Positions 23,305 to 34,428 of a stretch of DNA of 64,000 bases are shown piece after piece. The notes beneath the pieces were generated by a model. The model was not told the origin of the DNA. It made no database searches and was given only the letters and a program-made list of their open reading frames with translations. The stretch's first letter is position 1, and every line of letters begins with the position of its first letter. A program made the translations under genes and the position numbers. The DNA is from Fomitopsis serialis (lineage: Eukaryota; Basidiomycota; Agaricomycetes; Polyporales; Fomitopsidaceae): the NCBI RefSeq assembly GCF_022376445.1, contig NW_025954989.1, positions 124,001 to 188,000 of the forward strand, given 5' to 3'.

Positions 23305-25132
23305 TCACGCAGCCTGAGGCTCGTACGTCTCATCTTCCACTGAGACGCACGTAGGGTCAGTGCCATACCACGACCACCATCTCGCCTGCGGTATCAGACA
23401 ATACTCCTACAACCTAGAAGTCAGCGCGCGCATCCAGAGAATTGCCGATTTGTTCGACTCACATCAGGGCCACACTCAGGCTCGCACTTGATCCAGCCAG
23501 GCCAGTCCAACCACTCGACGAGCTTGTCGAACTCACCCCGCCACTTCCGCATCAGCTCCCTGGCGACATCATCGCTCTTGCTCTCCACGTCGAACGCGTC
23601 CACCCATGCCTCCGTGTAAACTCTGCAAATTTCGTGTAGCACCTCCTCGACTGCACTCAGCAGGACCCGCTCTTGCTTCGTAAATCGCTCCATAGGCAGC
23701 CACCCAGCAAAACTCTCCGCGCAGTTATACGCGATGTTCGCGAACCAGTCTGGTGAGCCGATATGCTCCCGGGGCATGTATGGGATGAGCGATACGACGA
23801 GCTGTTTGCGCAGGAGCACCATGTGCTCAGATACGTTCGCGGCAGGGCTATGTAGCAAGTACTGCATATACGGCAGGCGGTCCGCATAGCGATCCTGCAC
23901 GACGCGTGCGAGGGCGATCCAATCCACGTTACCGCGCACCTCGGGGCTCCAGTCCCTCGACATCATCTCGGCGATGTCTGCTCGTACGCGCGCGATGTCC
24001 GCTGCGGAGGCGTTGCCTGCGCGGTACTCCTCGCGCTTCTGGGAACGGCGGGCAGTGACAAGGGACGTAAGGGCGGGGTCGAAGAACGAGATGAGTGTGG
24101 AGGGATAGATTTGAACACGTAGCTCGCCTGGAAAGTTGTTGTGCCATGTGCCGGTATGCCGCGACTCAAATAAGGTGAAGGGAAGCGTGCCTTTCCAGCC
24201 CTTCGGCGGGATGAGCGGTGGGAGGTCGACGAGCGCAGTCGCATCATCTGCGGCGCGTACGAGGAGGTCCTCTCTCCCGGGTCGTAGCCCATGAAACGAG
24301 GCTTGCGGAGTCAGCTGACCATTCAGTGGATCAGCCGTGCTATTTGACGTAGGCTGAGGGAGGTCAGGCACTCCGCTGATCGTAGAGACAGCTGAGACGA
24401 CTCGAGACCTTGCGATAGGTTGCAATGCATGATCTCGCTTTAGAGCTCATCAGTTCATGTCTAGACACCGTAACTGAGCTCACGTACAATTCCCATTCCA
24501 TCCTGATGAAGCCGTCTATGCCGTGCGGTTTCGCCCAATCGCACCCGTCGTTGAAACGCGCAAGGTCGTCGACCTCCCAGTGACCCCGTGTGCGCCCAAC
24601 CTCACCCCAGAAAAAATGTCTTGCGTGTCCACGACGGCGCCCAATTTGTTGGCGCTACAGCCGTCGAAGTAGATAAAGTTAAGCTCCCGCGTAGCCATGA
24701 GAGTAAAAAGGGTGCCATTCGATCCCCTGGCGAATATGAAGGCATGTTCAAGATCGAAAGCAATCCAATCCCTCGAGGCGTGTTCTCGGGTGAGAGACCC
24801 ATGGTACAGTAACGTCCCAGCGGGGATGCTGGCGCGAACGATTGAGTGTCCTACCTGAGGCTCAGCATTCTGTGATGCGGCATCAATTCATGACCCACCA
24901 TTACAATGCTTTGAATTCGGTGCCATCTGCAAGAGGGCTGCGAGGGACTGGAAAATCAGATTCCCGGAGGCGTCATTGCCCGATTCTTCATCCCAAGGTC
25001 TCTTCGCATGGATTCCTCTCGCATCATGTTCACGGAGGTGGAAAAGATGTTTGACGACTCTGAGCATTGGCTACTAGGGCCCCTGCTACGAGTAGGAGGA
25101 GGATGGAACACAAGGCATGAACGGCCGAACAT
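23305..25132 (-). pseudogene. Unnamed membrane-anchored family, copy A (broken)
   Basis: Member of a family I recognise only from its three relatives in this window. Expected order: N-terminal signal anchor, LIFQSL..LMQM segment, GTLLYHG, DWIAFD.EHAF, YFDGCSANK, GIDGFIRMEW, then a long exon with STLISFFDPALTSL, WFANIAYNCAESF, FTKQERVLL, EICRVYTEAW and WLDWPGWIKCEPEC, and a last exon starting EYC. Copy A keeps the 23463-24400 exon open (over 300 codons) and the last exon 23406-23305 (ending EPQAA). It lacks single bases near 24398 (GLE|VVS) and near 24612 (TQDIF...), has a six-base loss at the same place, and the anchor at the start is out of frame, so it cannot make a full protein as given. 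No catalytic motif is recognised. Confidence 0.8.
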
Positions 25133-25540
25133 TGCTGAGGAGTGATGAAGAGGAAGGAAACGGCCATGATATATGTACGGCACCTGAGTGATGGACTGCG
25201 CAAGTCCTACGGCAGCGGCAGCCTGTCAAATATGGTCGACGCTAGAACTTGTCAACCACAACGCCCGCCCTCCTCCGCTCATAAGTGTCACATTTAGAGT
25301 ATGCTTACGGAGACTAGCCAAAACAAATCCTACTAGAATCAAGTAGACGTTGGTTAACCGCGGTCTCGTGTGCAACCTTGAAGGACGTGATGTAGACACG
25401 GTGTGACACTGACACGTGTTCCGTGACACCCTCACCCAGGAATGAGAGCAGCGACAAAGCCCTTACGACAGCCACGATGGCACCACTGGACAGCATCTGC
25501 TCACTCGTGCACCCGCCATCGATGTTCTCACCTTGTCCTC
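25133..25540. other. Divergent intergenic region in unit 1
   Basis: About 400 bp between the starts of copy A (minus) and the copy D fragment (plus). It matches, with divergence, the 27876-28670 region between copies B and C (for example cagccacgatggc...ctggacagcatctgct), so it is part of the duplication and probably a former bidirectional promoter. Confidence 0.6.
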
Positions 25541-25710
25541 ATGCGCTGGTCGACGACTCGGATCCTGCAGTGTCTCTTCGTCGCCTGTCTGGCGCCGGTT
25601 GCGTACAGTACTTGTAAGTCTTGGCACAGACGGTTCAAATTTGATGGTTCGCCACTGCGCAGATTGAGTTCTTGACCCTGGGACGAACCGGCTTCCGAGA
25701 ATGCGACAGG
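25541..25710 (+). pseudogene. Unnamed membrane-anchored family, copy D (5' fragment)
   Basis: Matches the first 170 bp of copy C (28671-28837): start MRWST, hydrophobic signal anchor ILQCLFVACLAPVAYST, then a region with an in-frame TGA where copy C has CAA. Homology stops abruptly at about 25710 after atgcgacagg, where the duplicated 3' flank of the seven-helix gene begins. It is a truncated gene start left by the duplication break, with no further exons. Confidence 0.8.
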
Positions 25711-26015
25711 AAAAGGGCCGGATATGGGAGTCATGCCAAGGCTTGGGACATTGCAGGTATTGTGGAGAATGGTAGTTAATGACGCAGCCGCGACCGCGGG
25801 TAGACGTCTGCGGTGGAAAAGTGCCATGCTGGTAGATAGAACGCAATACATTTTAGCTCTACGGACGATCACAGAAGACCCACCTTGATTCGCTTCACCG
25901 ACATTTTATTCCGGTGTATCCATCCTGTTATTGCCATATAATGACGCTGCGCGGAGTATTCACATCACCCAATGTTGTATATATCAAGGGTACTGTTCTC
26001 CGAGCACTCTTTTCG

Positions 26016-27875
26016 TCATACTGAATGTGGTCTGGGTCCGTAGGTCTGATCCTCCATTGAAACGCAAGCAGGCTTGGGTCCAGTACTGGCATACCGCGAA
26101 TAGTAGTAGTACCCATGTCTTGCCTGCGGCATGAAACAATACTCCTATACCAAGAGAATGAGCACGCGCTACCAGAGAGATATCGGTACGTTCAACTCAC
26201 GTCGGGGCCACACTCGGGCTTGCACTTCATCCAGCGAGGCCAATCCAGCCACTCGACCAGCTTGTCGAACTTGCCTTGTCATTTACGCATCAGCTCCTTG
26301 GCCACATCCTCGCTCTTGCTCTCCACGTCAAACGCATCCACCATGCCTCCGTGTACACTCTGCATATCTCGTGAAGCACCTCCTCGAAAGCACCAAGAAG
26401 GACCCGCTCTTGCTTCGTAAACCGCTCGACAGGCAACCTCCCGGTGAAGCTGTCGGCGCAGCCTCGCGCGATCTCCGCGAACACGTATGCGCGCCGATCT
26501 CCTCCCGAGGCATGTACGGCATGAGCGATACGAAGAGTTGTCTGCGCACGGTCGCTATGCTATCAATGCTTCGCCGTTGGATTATGCAGCAAATCTGCAT
26601 GTACGGAGGCGGTCCGCGTAGCGATCCTGCACGACGCGCGCAAGCTGATCCAGTCCACGTCGCCGCGCGCTGCGAAGCTCCAATCCGCGACATCATCTCG
26701 GCGATGTCTGCTCGTACGCGCGCGATGTCGTGCGGAGGCGTTGCCTGCGCGGTACTCCTCACGCTTCTGGGAGCGGCGAGCAGTAACAAGAGATGTAAGG
26801 GCGGGATCGAAGAACGAAATGAGCGTGGAGGGATAGACTTGAACCCGTAGCTCGCCTGGAAAGTCGTTGTGCCATGCGCCAGTATGCCGAAATTCGAAAA
26901 AGGTGAAAGGGAGGACGCCTTTCCAGCCATTCGGGAGGACAAGCGTTGGGAAGTCGATGAGTGCCGTCGCATCATCCATAGCATGTGAAAATAGGTCTTC
27001 TTCGCCTGGCGTAGGCCATGGTGCGAGGCCTGCGGGGCCTGCTGACCGCCCAGCCGCTCAACAGCACTGTTTGACACAGGCTGTGCGATGTTACGCTCAT
27101 CAGGCACCCCGCTGACCGTAGCAATGGTGGACACGACCTCGAGACCGTCCGAGAAGTCGCAATACATGATCTCACTGTAGAGCTTATCAGGTCATGTCTC
27201 GACGCAGTACTGAGCTCACATACAAGTCCCATTCCATTCTGATGAAGCCGTCTATGCCGTGCAGTTTCGCCCACTCGCACCCATCATTGAAACGAGCAAA
27301 CTCGTCGACCCGCCAGTCACCTCGTTTACGTCCAACCTCACCGTGACCCCAGAGGAATATATCTTGTGTATCTAGGACGGCACCATGCTTGTTGGCACTG
27401 CAGCCATCGAAGTAGATAAAATTGAGTTCCCGTGTCGTCGTGAGGGTCCAGAGAGTGCCGTCCGATTGACCAGTGAATATGAAAGCGTGCTCAGGATCGA
27501 AAGCAATCCAATCTCTCGAGGGATACTCCGAGTGGAAGGATCCATGATACAGTAATGTCCTGGCAGGGATGCTGGCGCGAGCAATTGAATGACCTCTTCG
27601 GTGTTCAGCATTCTGAACGCAGCACCAATCTATAACTCACCATTGCCGTATCTCGAGTTTGGTTTCATCTGCATGAGAGATGCGAGGGACTGGAATATGA
27701 GATTCCCGGAGGCGTCCTTGTCCACTTCTTCATCCCAGCCTGGTCTCCTCACACGGAGTCCTCCTGTTTCATTCACAACTGAAGTGGAGAAGTGGGCTTG
27801 ATGAGCATTGGCTAGGACACCTGCCATAAGTAAGTATACGAGGATGAGGATACAGGGCTTCGCTAGCCAGAACAT
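26016..27875 (-). pseudogene. Unnamed membrane-anchored family, copy B (heavily decayed)
   Basis: The 5' exons are in good order: signal anchor (ILILVYLLMAGVLANAH), NLIFQSLASLMQMKPN, GHSIARASIPA, YFDGCSANKHGAV and GIDGFIRMEWDF. The long exon opens with EIMYCDFSDGLEVVSTI but then needs repeated frame shifts: at the HGLRxGEEDL site near 27018, at NASA.DIARVRAD near 26730, at MMSR.DWS near 26697, at WIS.ARVVQ near 26645, at DRL.YMQ near 26612, with more further on. The last exon, ending PRPHSV, is recognisable. So many small losses in one gene indicate real decay, although some could be consensus errors. It faces away from copy C. Confidence 0.85.
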
Positions 27876-28670
27876 CGCTGAAAAGTGAGCGAAGAAGAAG
27901 GTGAATTCTCGGAGACATGCGCCTAGTAATATAGGACCCCGCGTCTGCGTAGGGCGACTAATTGGCCATAGTAAACCTGCCAGATGCCGCGCGAGATCCA
28001 ACCCATATGCGGTTATACAGGCTGTCGTGCCCGCATGTCCTATCGGCATGCGGACATAGGCAAGCTTGTGGACGCTGTCAGTTCTCGGTGGGGAAGGCAT
28101 CCCAGGTGAGATTCACACTGTAAATGCGACTAATTTTGGTACACCGATTCCTCTGTAGTCGACACGGAACTTGGCGAGTCCGTCAATGTCACAGCACCCC
28201 GAATGGAAGACGATTAAGTGTGAACAAAGACTCACCATACAGGGCCAAGCACTGACAGCTGCGGGGAAAGGAAGGTCTTACTTCGTTTTCCAACTACTTA
28301 GTTTGCTCCATGACTGATGATGATGTCGGTGAATCCTGGCAAGTAGCGCTCAGGATGACCATGCGGGCGAGAGGGATGCATGATGAAGGGCGGCGGCAGA
28401 CTAAGGACGAAGTTGCTAGTGGATGAAGTGCAAGCCGTATGCTGAGCCAGCCACTGGCACCCCAGTCGGCTGCGAGGGCGTGATGCGGACACGGTGTGAC
28501 ACGAACGCGTGTGCCGTGACGCCACGCGTGTGCTGCGCGCGTTGTCTCACCGGGTCATCCGGAAATTGAAGTGGCCACGACGAAGCCACTTACAGCAGCC
28601 ACGATGGCTCCGCTGGACATCATCTGCTAACTCATGCACCCTCCATGGATGTTCCTCACGTCCTTCTCTA
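27876..28670. other. Divergent intergenic region in unit 2
   Basis: About 800 bp between the starts of copy B (minus) and copy C (plus). It corresponds to 25133-25540 but is longer. No other gene is supported. A shared promoter is possible. Confidence 0.55.
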
Positions 28671-30386
28671 ATGCGCTGGTCGACAAGCCTGCAGTGTCTC
28701 TTCGTAGTCGCCTGCGTGGCGGTTGCAGTGTACAGTGCTTGTTACTCCTGGCAGACACAGCTCAACGTTAAGTTTTTGCCACTGCGAGAATCGGGTTCTC
28801 AACCATGGGATGAAGCAGCTGGAGAGAATGCGACAGGTAACCTCATCTTCCAGTCTCTGTCGTCTCTCATGCAAATGGCACCGAATTCAAAGTATCCCAA
28901 TGGTTCGTATGAAAATGCTCTGCGACCTCTGCCACGCTAACTCAACACTCCTGGTCAGGTCACTCGGTCGCGCGTGCTACTATCGCCCCTGGTACCCTAC
29001 TCTACCATGGCAGAGGCAACAATGAACGTCCAACCATGGACTGGCTCGCGTTCGACCCAGAACACTCCCAAACGTTCCTGCGTGGCCAGAACGGCACCCT
29101 CTTCACCTTCATGACAACCCGTGAGCTAAGCTCATCTATTTTGACGGTTGCAGCGCCAACAAGCGTGGCGGCGTGACGGACACACAGGACATCCTCATAT
29201 GGGGTGACATTGGCCATGGGCGAGAGCCCTGGCACTCCGATCCCGAGCTGGACCGCATCGTAGACGCGTGTGCATGGGGAAGGAAATACGGTATCGATGG
29301 GTACATTCGTATGGAGTACGACTTGTAGGTCTGCCTCTCTGACGTCCTCTCAACTCTGAGTCTCAAGGGAGCTGACCGACCTTTCAGCGAAATCATGTAT
29401 TGCGACATCTCCCAAGGCCTCGCATTGGTCTCCTCCCTCGACACTACACCCGACCCTCGCCTCGCTCCGCCGCTCATGGAAGTCCGACACGCAGGCAGCC
29501 GACACAACGCCTACCCCGGCGAAACGCGTGTGCAGGTCGACCCCTCCACGCTCATCTCGTTCTTCGACCCCGCCCTCACCTCTCTCACTGCTGCACGGCA
29601 CGGGCTCTCCCGCACACAGTACAGAGTTGCACGCATCTCTCAAGACGACTTGGACGGCGTGCGTACCGACATCGCCGACATGGTCGCGCGCGACTCCGGT
29701 GAAAAGAGCGGCGTTGACTGGCGCACTCTCGCGCAAGTCATCCAAGAGAGGTTCGCGGACCGCCTGCTATACGTACGGTATCTACTCTATCATGCTCGCC
29801 TGGTGGCCGCGAATACCTCCGCGGCCGCTCAAGCTCACTCCCAGCTCCAGAGCATCACTGCGGCAGTACGCAAACAGCTCGTCATCTCGCTGAGCCCGTA
29901 CATGCCCCGTGAAGGTATCGGCGAGCCAGCGTGGTTCGAAGCGACTGCGCGCGGGTGCGCGACGAGCTTCACGGCGCAAACCCCCAGCACGCGGTTCACG
30001 AAACAGGAGCGGCTCCTGCGCTACGCTGTCGACGAGGTGCTCCACGAGATTTGCCGGGTCTACACCGAGGCGTGGAGAGATGCGTTCGGCTTCGAAATGG
30101 CAAGGACGGACGAGGCCGTCGATGCTATTATTTCGCACCCAGTGCTGGAAAAGTGGAGAGCTGCATTCGACGCTCTCATCGAGTGGCTAGACTGGCCCAT
30201 ATGGATGAAGTGCGACCCTGCATGCGCCGTCGATGTAGGTCGTAGTTTGATGTCTGCTCGTGTGCTTGGAGTCCTGATTCGTTCGCGTGATCGTGCCAGG
30301 AATTCTGTGAGATGCCTCAATTAGCACCATGGCAGACTGGGGAGGCTCAACCTCGGTGCATCGCCATAGACAGCGGATGGGTATAG
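28671..30386 (+). CDS. Unnamed membrane-anchored family, copy C (best copy, one missing base)
   Basis: Reference member of the family in this window. Exon 1 (28671-28902): MRWST, a signal anchor LQCLFVVACVAVAVYSA, then NLIFQSLSSLMQMAPN. Exon 2 (28959-29324): GHSVARATIAPGTLLYHG, DWLAFDPEHSQTFL, YFDGCSANK, DTQDILIWGD, GIDGYIRMEYDF. Exon 3 (from the EIMYCDISQG site to about 30237) is open for some 280 codons, with STLISFFDPALTSL, FTKQERLLRYAVDEVLHEI, YTEAW and WLDWPIWMKCDPAC. The last exon starts EFC and ends SGWV. Exon lengths show exactly one base missing, at about 29127-29130 (CTAAGCTC for expected CTAAAGCTC). Spaced cysteines and the anchor suggest a lumenal or extracellular domain. I know no biochemical role, and no hydrolase or transferase motif is evident. 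Confidence 0.8.
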
Positions 30387-30534
30387 CTTAACTTCAAAAC
30401 ATAAGTCATTCGTACACCAACTCCCAAAAGTACCATAGCACACTGATCTGTCTTGTGTACGCAATGAAGAACATCACAACGCTGTGATTGCTGCAGTTCA
30501 AAGCCTGAATTCAGTTGTGCTAAAGTTCACCCGA

Positions 30535-32422
30535 CTACACCTCGCTCTGCTCGCACACTCTGGCGACATCGATCACCATCTCATCGCATCCCCACTGTCC
30601 CACAATGCTAACACCGACAGGCCAACAGTCTGCCCCAAGGCCGGCTGGTACGCTCATGGCAGGAAGGCCAGCAAGGGACGCCGGGACAGTGAGTACGTCT
30701 TGCACGTACGCGTCGAGGACACTACCGTCGTCTTCCGTTGAGGAAAGTGGCGGAGCAGTGCGAATTGCGGATGGGTGGAGCAGGACGTGCACGCCTTCGT
30801 TTGTGGCTTTTGTGGGGAGGAAGTTAGGACGTTCGGTACGGCGAAGACACGATCGAAGTCTGCACGGATTAGGTTCCGGACGCGCTGCGCTTGAAGGAAG
30901 TAATTGTCGAAGGCACTGCGAGCGAGTACTAAGTGAGGTCACCTCCGACACTAGAAACAGGTCGACGTACTCAGCTGACAAGGCATACGTGCCAAGCAGT
31001 ATACGCTTCTGGACCTCCTTGCCAAAGCCTGCTGACCGACTATGGGCATAGACGTTCGCCGTCTTCGTTTTGTCAGACCCCGGCGGTGGCGCTTTGTACA
31101 AACCTAGGAAACGTTAGTCATTGTCGCGCGTTCTTGTGACCCAATTCACTCACCGTACTCGATGCCATCATATCGCGCCATATTACTGCTTGCCTCGGCA
31201 CTGGAAATGACGTAGTATGCGCTGAGCGCATATGGCGTTGAAGGGAGGGAGACTGGGACAAGAGAGGCACCGCGGGACTTCAGGTGCTCAAGAACGCGCC
31301 GAAGCGGTTTAAGCGTACTCGGATTGAGCTCGCTGGGGAAGTACTCCTACAAGTTGTCAATGGTCTGCGACGTCAAGACTATTCGGCGGTTCTTACCTGT
31401 GGAACGCCAATACGTAGTCCGGCCAGTGATCCGCCGGACAACCGTGGCCCATGCTCCTGGCAAACTTCAACAGCCTTTTGCCGTGTACTCGGATGAGCTG
31501 CTGTTGGGTCTTTTGCATCGTATGCGGAGACACATCTAGAACAAGCTACAATATAACCTAACAGTCGTTCCCAGATATGAAGACTCACTGAATACCGTTT
31601 TCACGGTGTCCACACCTCTGGCCATGACTCCGACACAATCCAGACTGTCCGCGTACGATACAACGCCCCATCTACATCACTAGTCAGCGGGAAAGTAAAT
31701 CAGAAGACAAGCATAACCATACCTGCTGACGAGTCCATACGAAGGCTTGAGTCCTACGACCCCGCAGTAAGAGGCCGGCAGTCGTATCGAGCCGCCAGTG
31801 TCTGTAGCCAGTGCACTTTCCTTCACTCACATTTCAGCATTCGTCCAACGAACGGAACATCTGCACTTACGCGTCACAGAGTCTAGCAGCCACAGCAGCC
31901 GCGCTACCTCCAGAGCTACCACCTGCTGACCGACGTTCACGCTTCTCCCAGGCGACTTTGCTCCCGCTGCTCGAAAGGGGTTCACGACCGGTCCGTGCGC
32001 AGAGTACGTGTTCAGAGAGCTGCGCCAGTGTTCATAGCACATCCAACAGCTGTATAAAGTCGATAGACTCACCCCATCCCGAACTCGTCGCAGTTGGTCT
32101 TTCCGACCACACTTGCACCGTGACTTCGGAGCAGCTCCACGACAGTAGCATCAAATGGTGAGGTAAAATCAAGCAGCATGCTAGATGAGCATGTTGTAGG
32201 CATATCTGAGGTGCAGATGTTGTCCTTGACAGCGACTGTACAATCACTCAGACGTTGCCCTGAGACTCGCGGTGCCGGACGTGCAGTATGAACCAGTGCA
32301 TTGACGCTAGCATTGACATCCTCTAGAGAGCCGAGTGTTGAGATATGGCGGTATAGGCTTACTGGCGGGCTTGCTAGATGTTGAGACTGGATAGCAGCAG
32401 CGCGAGCAGCCTGAGGCAGCAT
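30535..32422 (-). CDS. gatA: Glutamyl-tRNA(Gln) amidotransferase subunit A (amidase family)
   Basis: Mitochondrial enzyme subunit that frees ammonia from glutamine so that GatB can turn Glu-tRNA(Gln) into Gln-tRNA(Gln). The amidase triad is visible: Lys in VAVKDNICT, cis-Ser in [11 protein letters not shown] and the nucleophile Ser in [14 protein letters not shown]. It also shows [26 protein letters not shown] and the C-terminal [11 protein letters not shown]. About eight exons. As given, the frame lacks one base at about 31980 (VVNP|LSSSG; CCCC for expected CCCCC on the coding strand), about 31530 (VFN|VVSAYD) and about 30828 (before [12 protein letters not shown]). Because this gene is normally single-copy and needed for respiration, consensus error is the likeliest cause. 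The start is divergent from MAK11, 340 bp away. Confidence 0.92.
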
Positions 32423-32762
32423 TGCTCACAACGCCGTATGAGCGCCTGCACGATCCCGAATATACGTTGTTTGGCGTTATTGACCAAAGGCTTTCAAATT
32501 TAACAAGGACAAACAGCCGCTCAACAGCCACTGGTCGCCTTCCTTTCCTGGAAAATATTCCCTCAACCGATCGGCGCAGGACTTGTGTATCCCCCGCTGG
32601 TTGTGACCTTCAGCATAACAGCCGACCTGTTTCTTGACTGTTCAAGTTGGCAAATTTTGCACAAAGATCATCTAGGGCCCTCAGCTATATTTTCCAAAGT
32701 AAGTCTATGCATCCGCGACTTCAAGCTCACCTGTGTCTTAGTGATTACAGTCGGTTTAGACT

Positions 32763-34381
32763 ATGGCTCCGTCCATTCATAAGAAGGTCAAGATCAGCGC
32801 AAACCAGTCAAAATCCGTAAAATCTACTGGGCACCGAGCGCCAACAGTAAAGGAAGCGGCAAAACATACCGCTAAACCTGCTCCTGCCATTGTCTCAGCG
32901 AAGGGGAAAGAGCGTGCTTCGACTCAAGCACCCCTCCTCAAGGCTTACCAAGCCAAGAGTGCTGCACGCTCTGAGGCTGGGCCTTCCTCAAGCGCGCCGC
33001 CGGCGACATTCAAAGTTGTTGCCGGCTCGTACGAAAAACTTCTATACGGCCTGGAAGGGTCAACACGTGCCGAGGGCTCTCGTTACAGCTTCCAGTTGAA
33101 GCCCATATTCATATTTCCCGCACACATCTCTTCAGTGCGAGCAGTAGCTGCTTCGCCACAAGGAGGCAAATGGTTGGCGACAGGCAGCGGGGATGAGATC
33201 GTAAAGGTCTGGGATTTACGGAGACGGAAGGAGATTGGAGGGCTCATGCATCATGAGGGTACGTCTCCCGTTGTCTTCTGAGTGATCTGAATCTAACTGT
33301 GGGCAGGTTCCATCACGCATTTGGAGTTTCCCTCTCGGTCGCATCTACTTTCCGCGTCGGAAGACGGCACACTATGCCTCTTCCATGCGCGGGACTGGGG
33401 TGTTCTCCGGTCACTGAAGGGTCACAAAGGACGTGTAAACTCCGTCGCCGTCCACCCATCAGGCAAGCTTGCTCTGAGCGTTGGGAAAGATCGGACGTTG
33501 CGCATGTGGGACCTCATGCGAGGAAAGGGCTCGGCGAGTACAAAGCTTGGGAAAGGTATGCACCTGCTGCTCCCCTACAATATCACAGCTTACGAGCCGT
33601 TCCAGAGGGTGAGGTCGTACGGTGGTCAACCGATGGTTCGCAGCTCGTCGTACTCTCGCAATTGACTATCGACCTTTACACAAACGTAGGGCACCCCGTG
33701 TTCCAGCAGTGTCCCTTCTCGCAAGCTAACGCATCACAATAGGACATGCAACTGCGACATATAATCAACCATCCTTCACGACTACACGACGTCAAGTTCT
33801 GCAAACGAGTGAATGGCGAAGGCGAGGTTTTGCTTGTCGCAGCGGAAGACAAGAAGGTTTCGATATACGACCTTCCATCCGACCCAGAGAAGGCACCTTC
33901 AATAATCGCTGAAATGGTCGGACACAGCAATCGGTTCGTCATCCAGTGAATCATTGTTGCCTTCACTCACAATGCCATGCTCAGTGTGAAGGCGATCGAG
34001 ATTCTGGCCATCGCCCTACCCTCATCCAACAGACCATCAACCACCATTGTTAGCACCATATCATCCGATGGCAAGATTCACATATACGACCTGGCGGATC
34101 TGCCTGCCACTCCGGAACAAAAGCTCCAATTGACTCCGGTCGCGGAGTACGACACGAAGGGCTGTCGATTGACATGCCTTGCACTCGCGGACGGCGAGGT
34201 ATTGAGTGCCGTCGACGCAAATGGCAAGCGCAAACGGAGTAGCGACGAGGATGCAGAGGAAGGCGAGGAAGATAATGTGGGATGGACTGCGCAACAGCTC
34301 GATGAAGCTGCGTCCGGCGACGAGCAGGAGATTGAGGGAGAGGCCGAAGCCGAGAGTGACAGTGGTAGCGATGATGAGTAA
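32763..34381 (+). CDS. mak11: WD40-repeat ribosome-assembly factor (Mak11/PAK1IP1 family)
   Basis: Nucleolar WD-repeat protein needed for 60S ribosomal subunit maturation in yeast; the animal counterpart is PAK1IP1. Five exons, all phases checked (32763-33258, 33307-33555, 33606-33685, 33743-33933, 33985-34381), give 470 residues, close to the yeast protein. A lysine-rich N-terminal tail of about 75 residues precedes the propeller. Repeats include HISSVRAVAASPQGGKWLAT with VKVWDLRR, and GHKGRVNSVAVHPSGKLALS with LRMWDLMRG, then a repeat with VVRWSTDGSQLVVL. The acidic C-terminus (DEEDAEEGEED type) is common in nucleolar factors. The reading frame is clean. It shares a 340 bp promoter region with GatA and its stop is 47 bp from that of GPATCH1. 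Confidence 0.92.
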
Positions 34382-34428
34382 ATGCGCAGAAACTACCGAT
34401 ACAATGCCAGTTATCCAGAGAAAATACA

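Larger units (their letters stand above)
22948..25710. repeat. Segmental duplication, unit 1
   Basis: This unit begins just after the stop codon of the seven-helix gene, runs through a minus-strand copy of the unnamed membrane-anchored family (23305-25132) and ends inside exon 1 of a plus-strand copy (25541-25710). Immediately afterwards the sequence starts again with a diverged version of the unit's left end: gaagggccggacatggg at 22948 and aaaagggccggatatggg at 25711. The order left flank, minus copy, plus copy is the same in unit 2. Confidence 0.8.
25711..28837. repeat. Segmental duplication, unit 2
   Basis: Second copy of the unit at 22948-25710: diverged 3' flank of the seven-helix gene (25711-26015), minus-strand copy B, a divergent intergenic region and the start of plus-strand copy C, which continues intact beyond the point where copy D stops. 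The two units differ by many substitutions and small indels, so the duplication is not recent. Which unit is parental cannot be told, but unit 2 holds the complete plus-strand gene. Confidence 0.8.

Noticed and set aside
24956..25183. Separate small gene on the minus strand
   Set aside because: It overlaps the 5' exons of copy A in the wrong frame; the hydrophobic anchor appears in the neighbouring frame.
26131..26850. Plus-strand open frame of 239 codons
   Set aside because: It is antisense to the long exon of copy B; the conserved motifs are on the minus strand.
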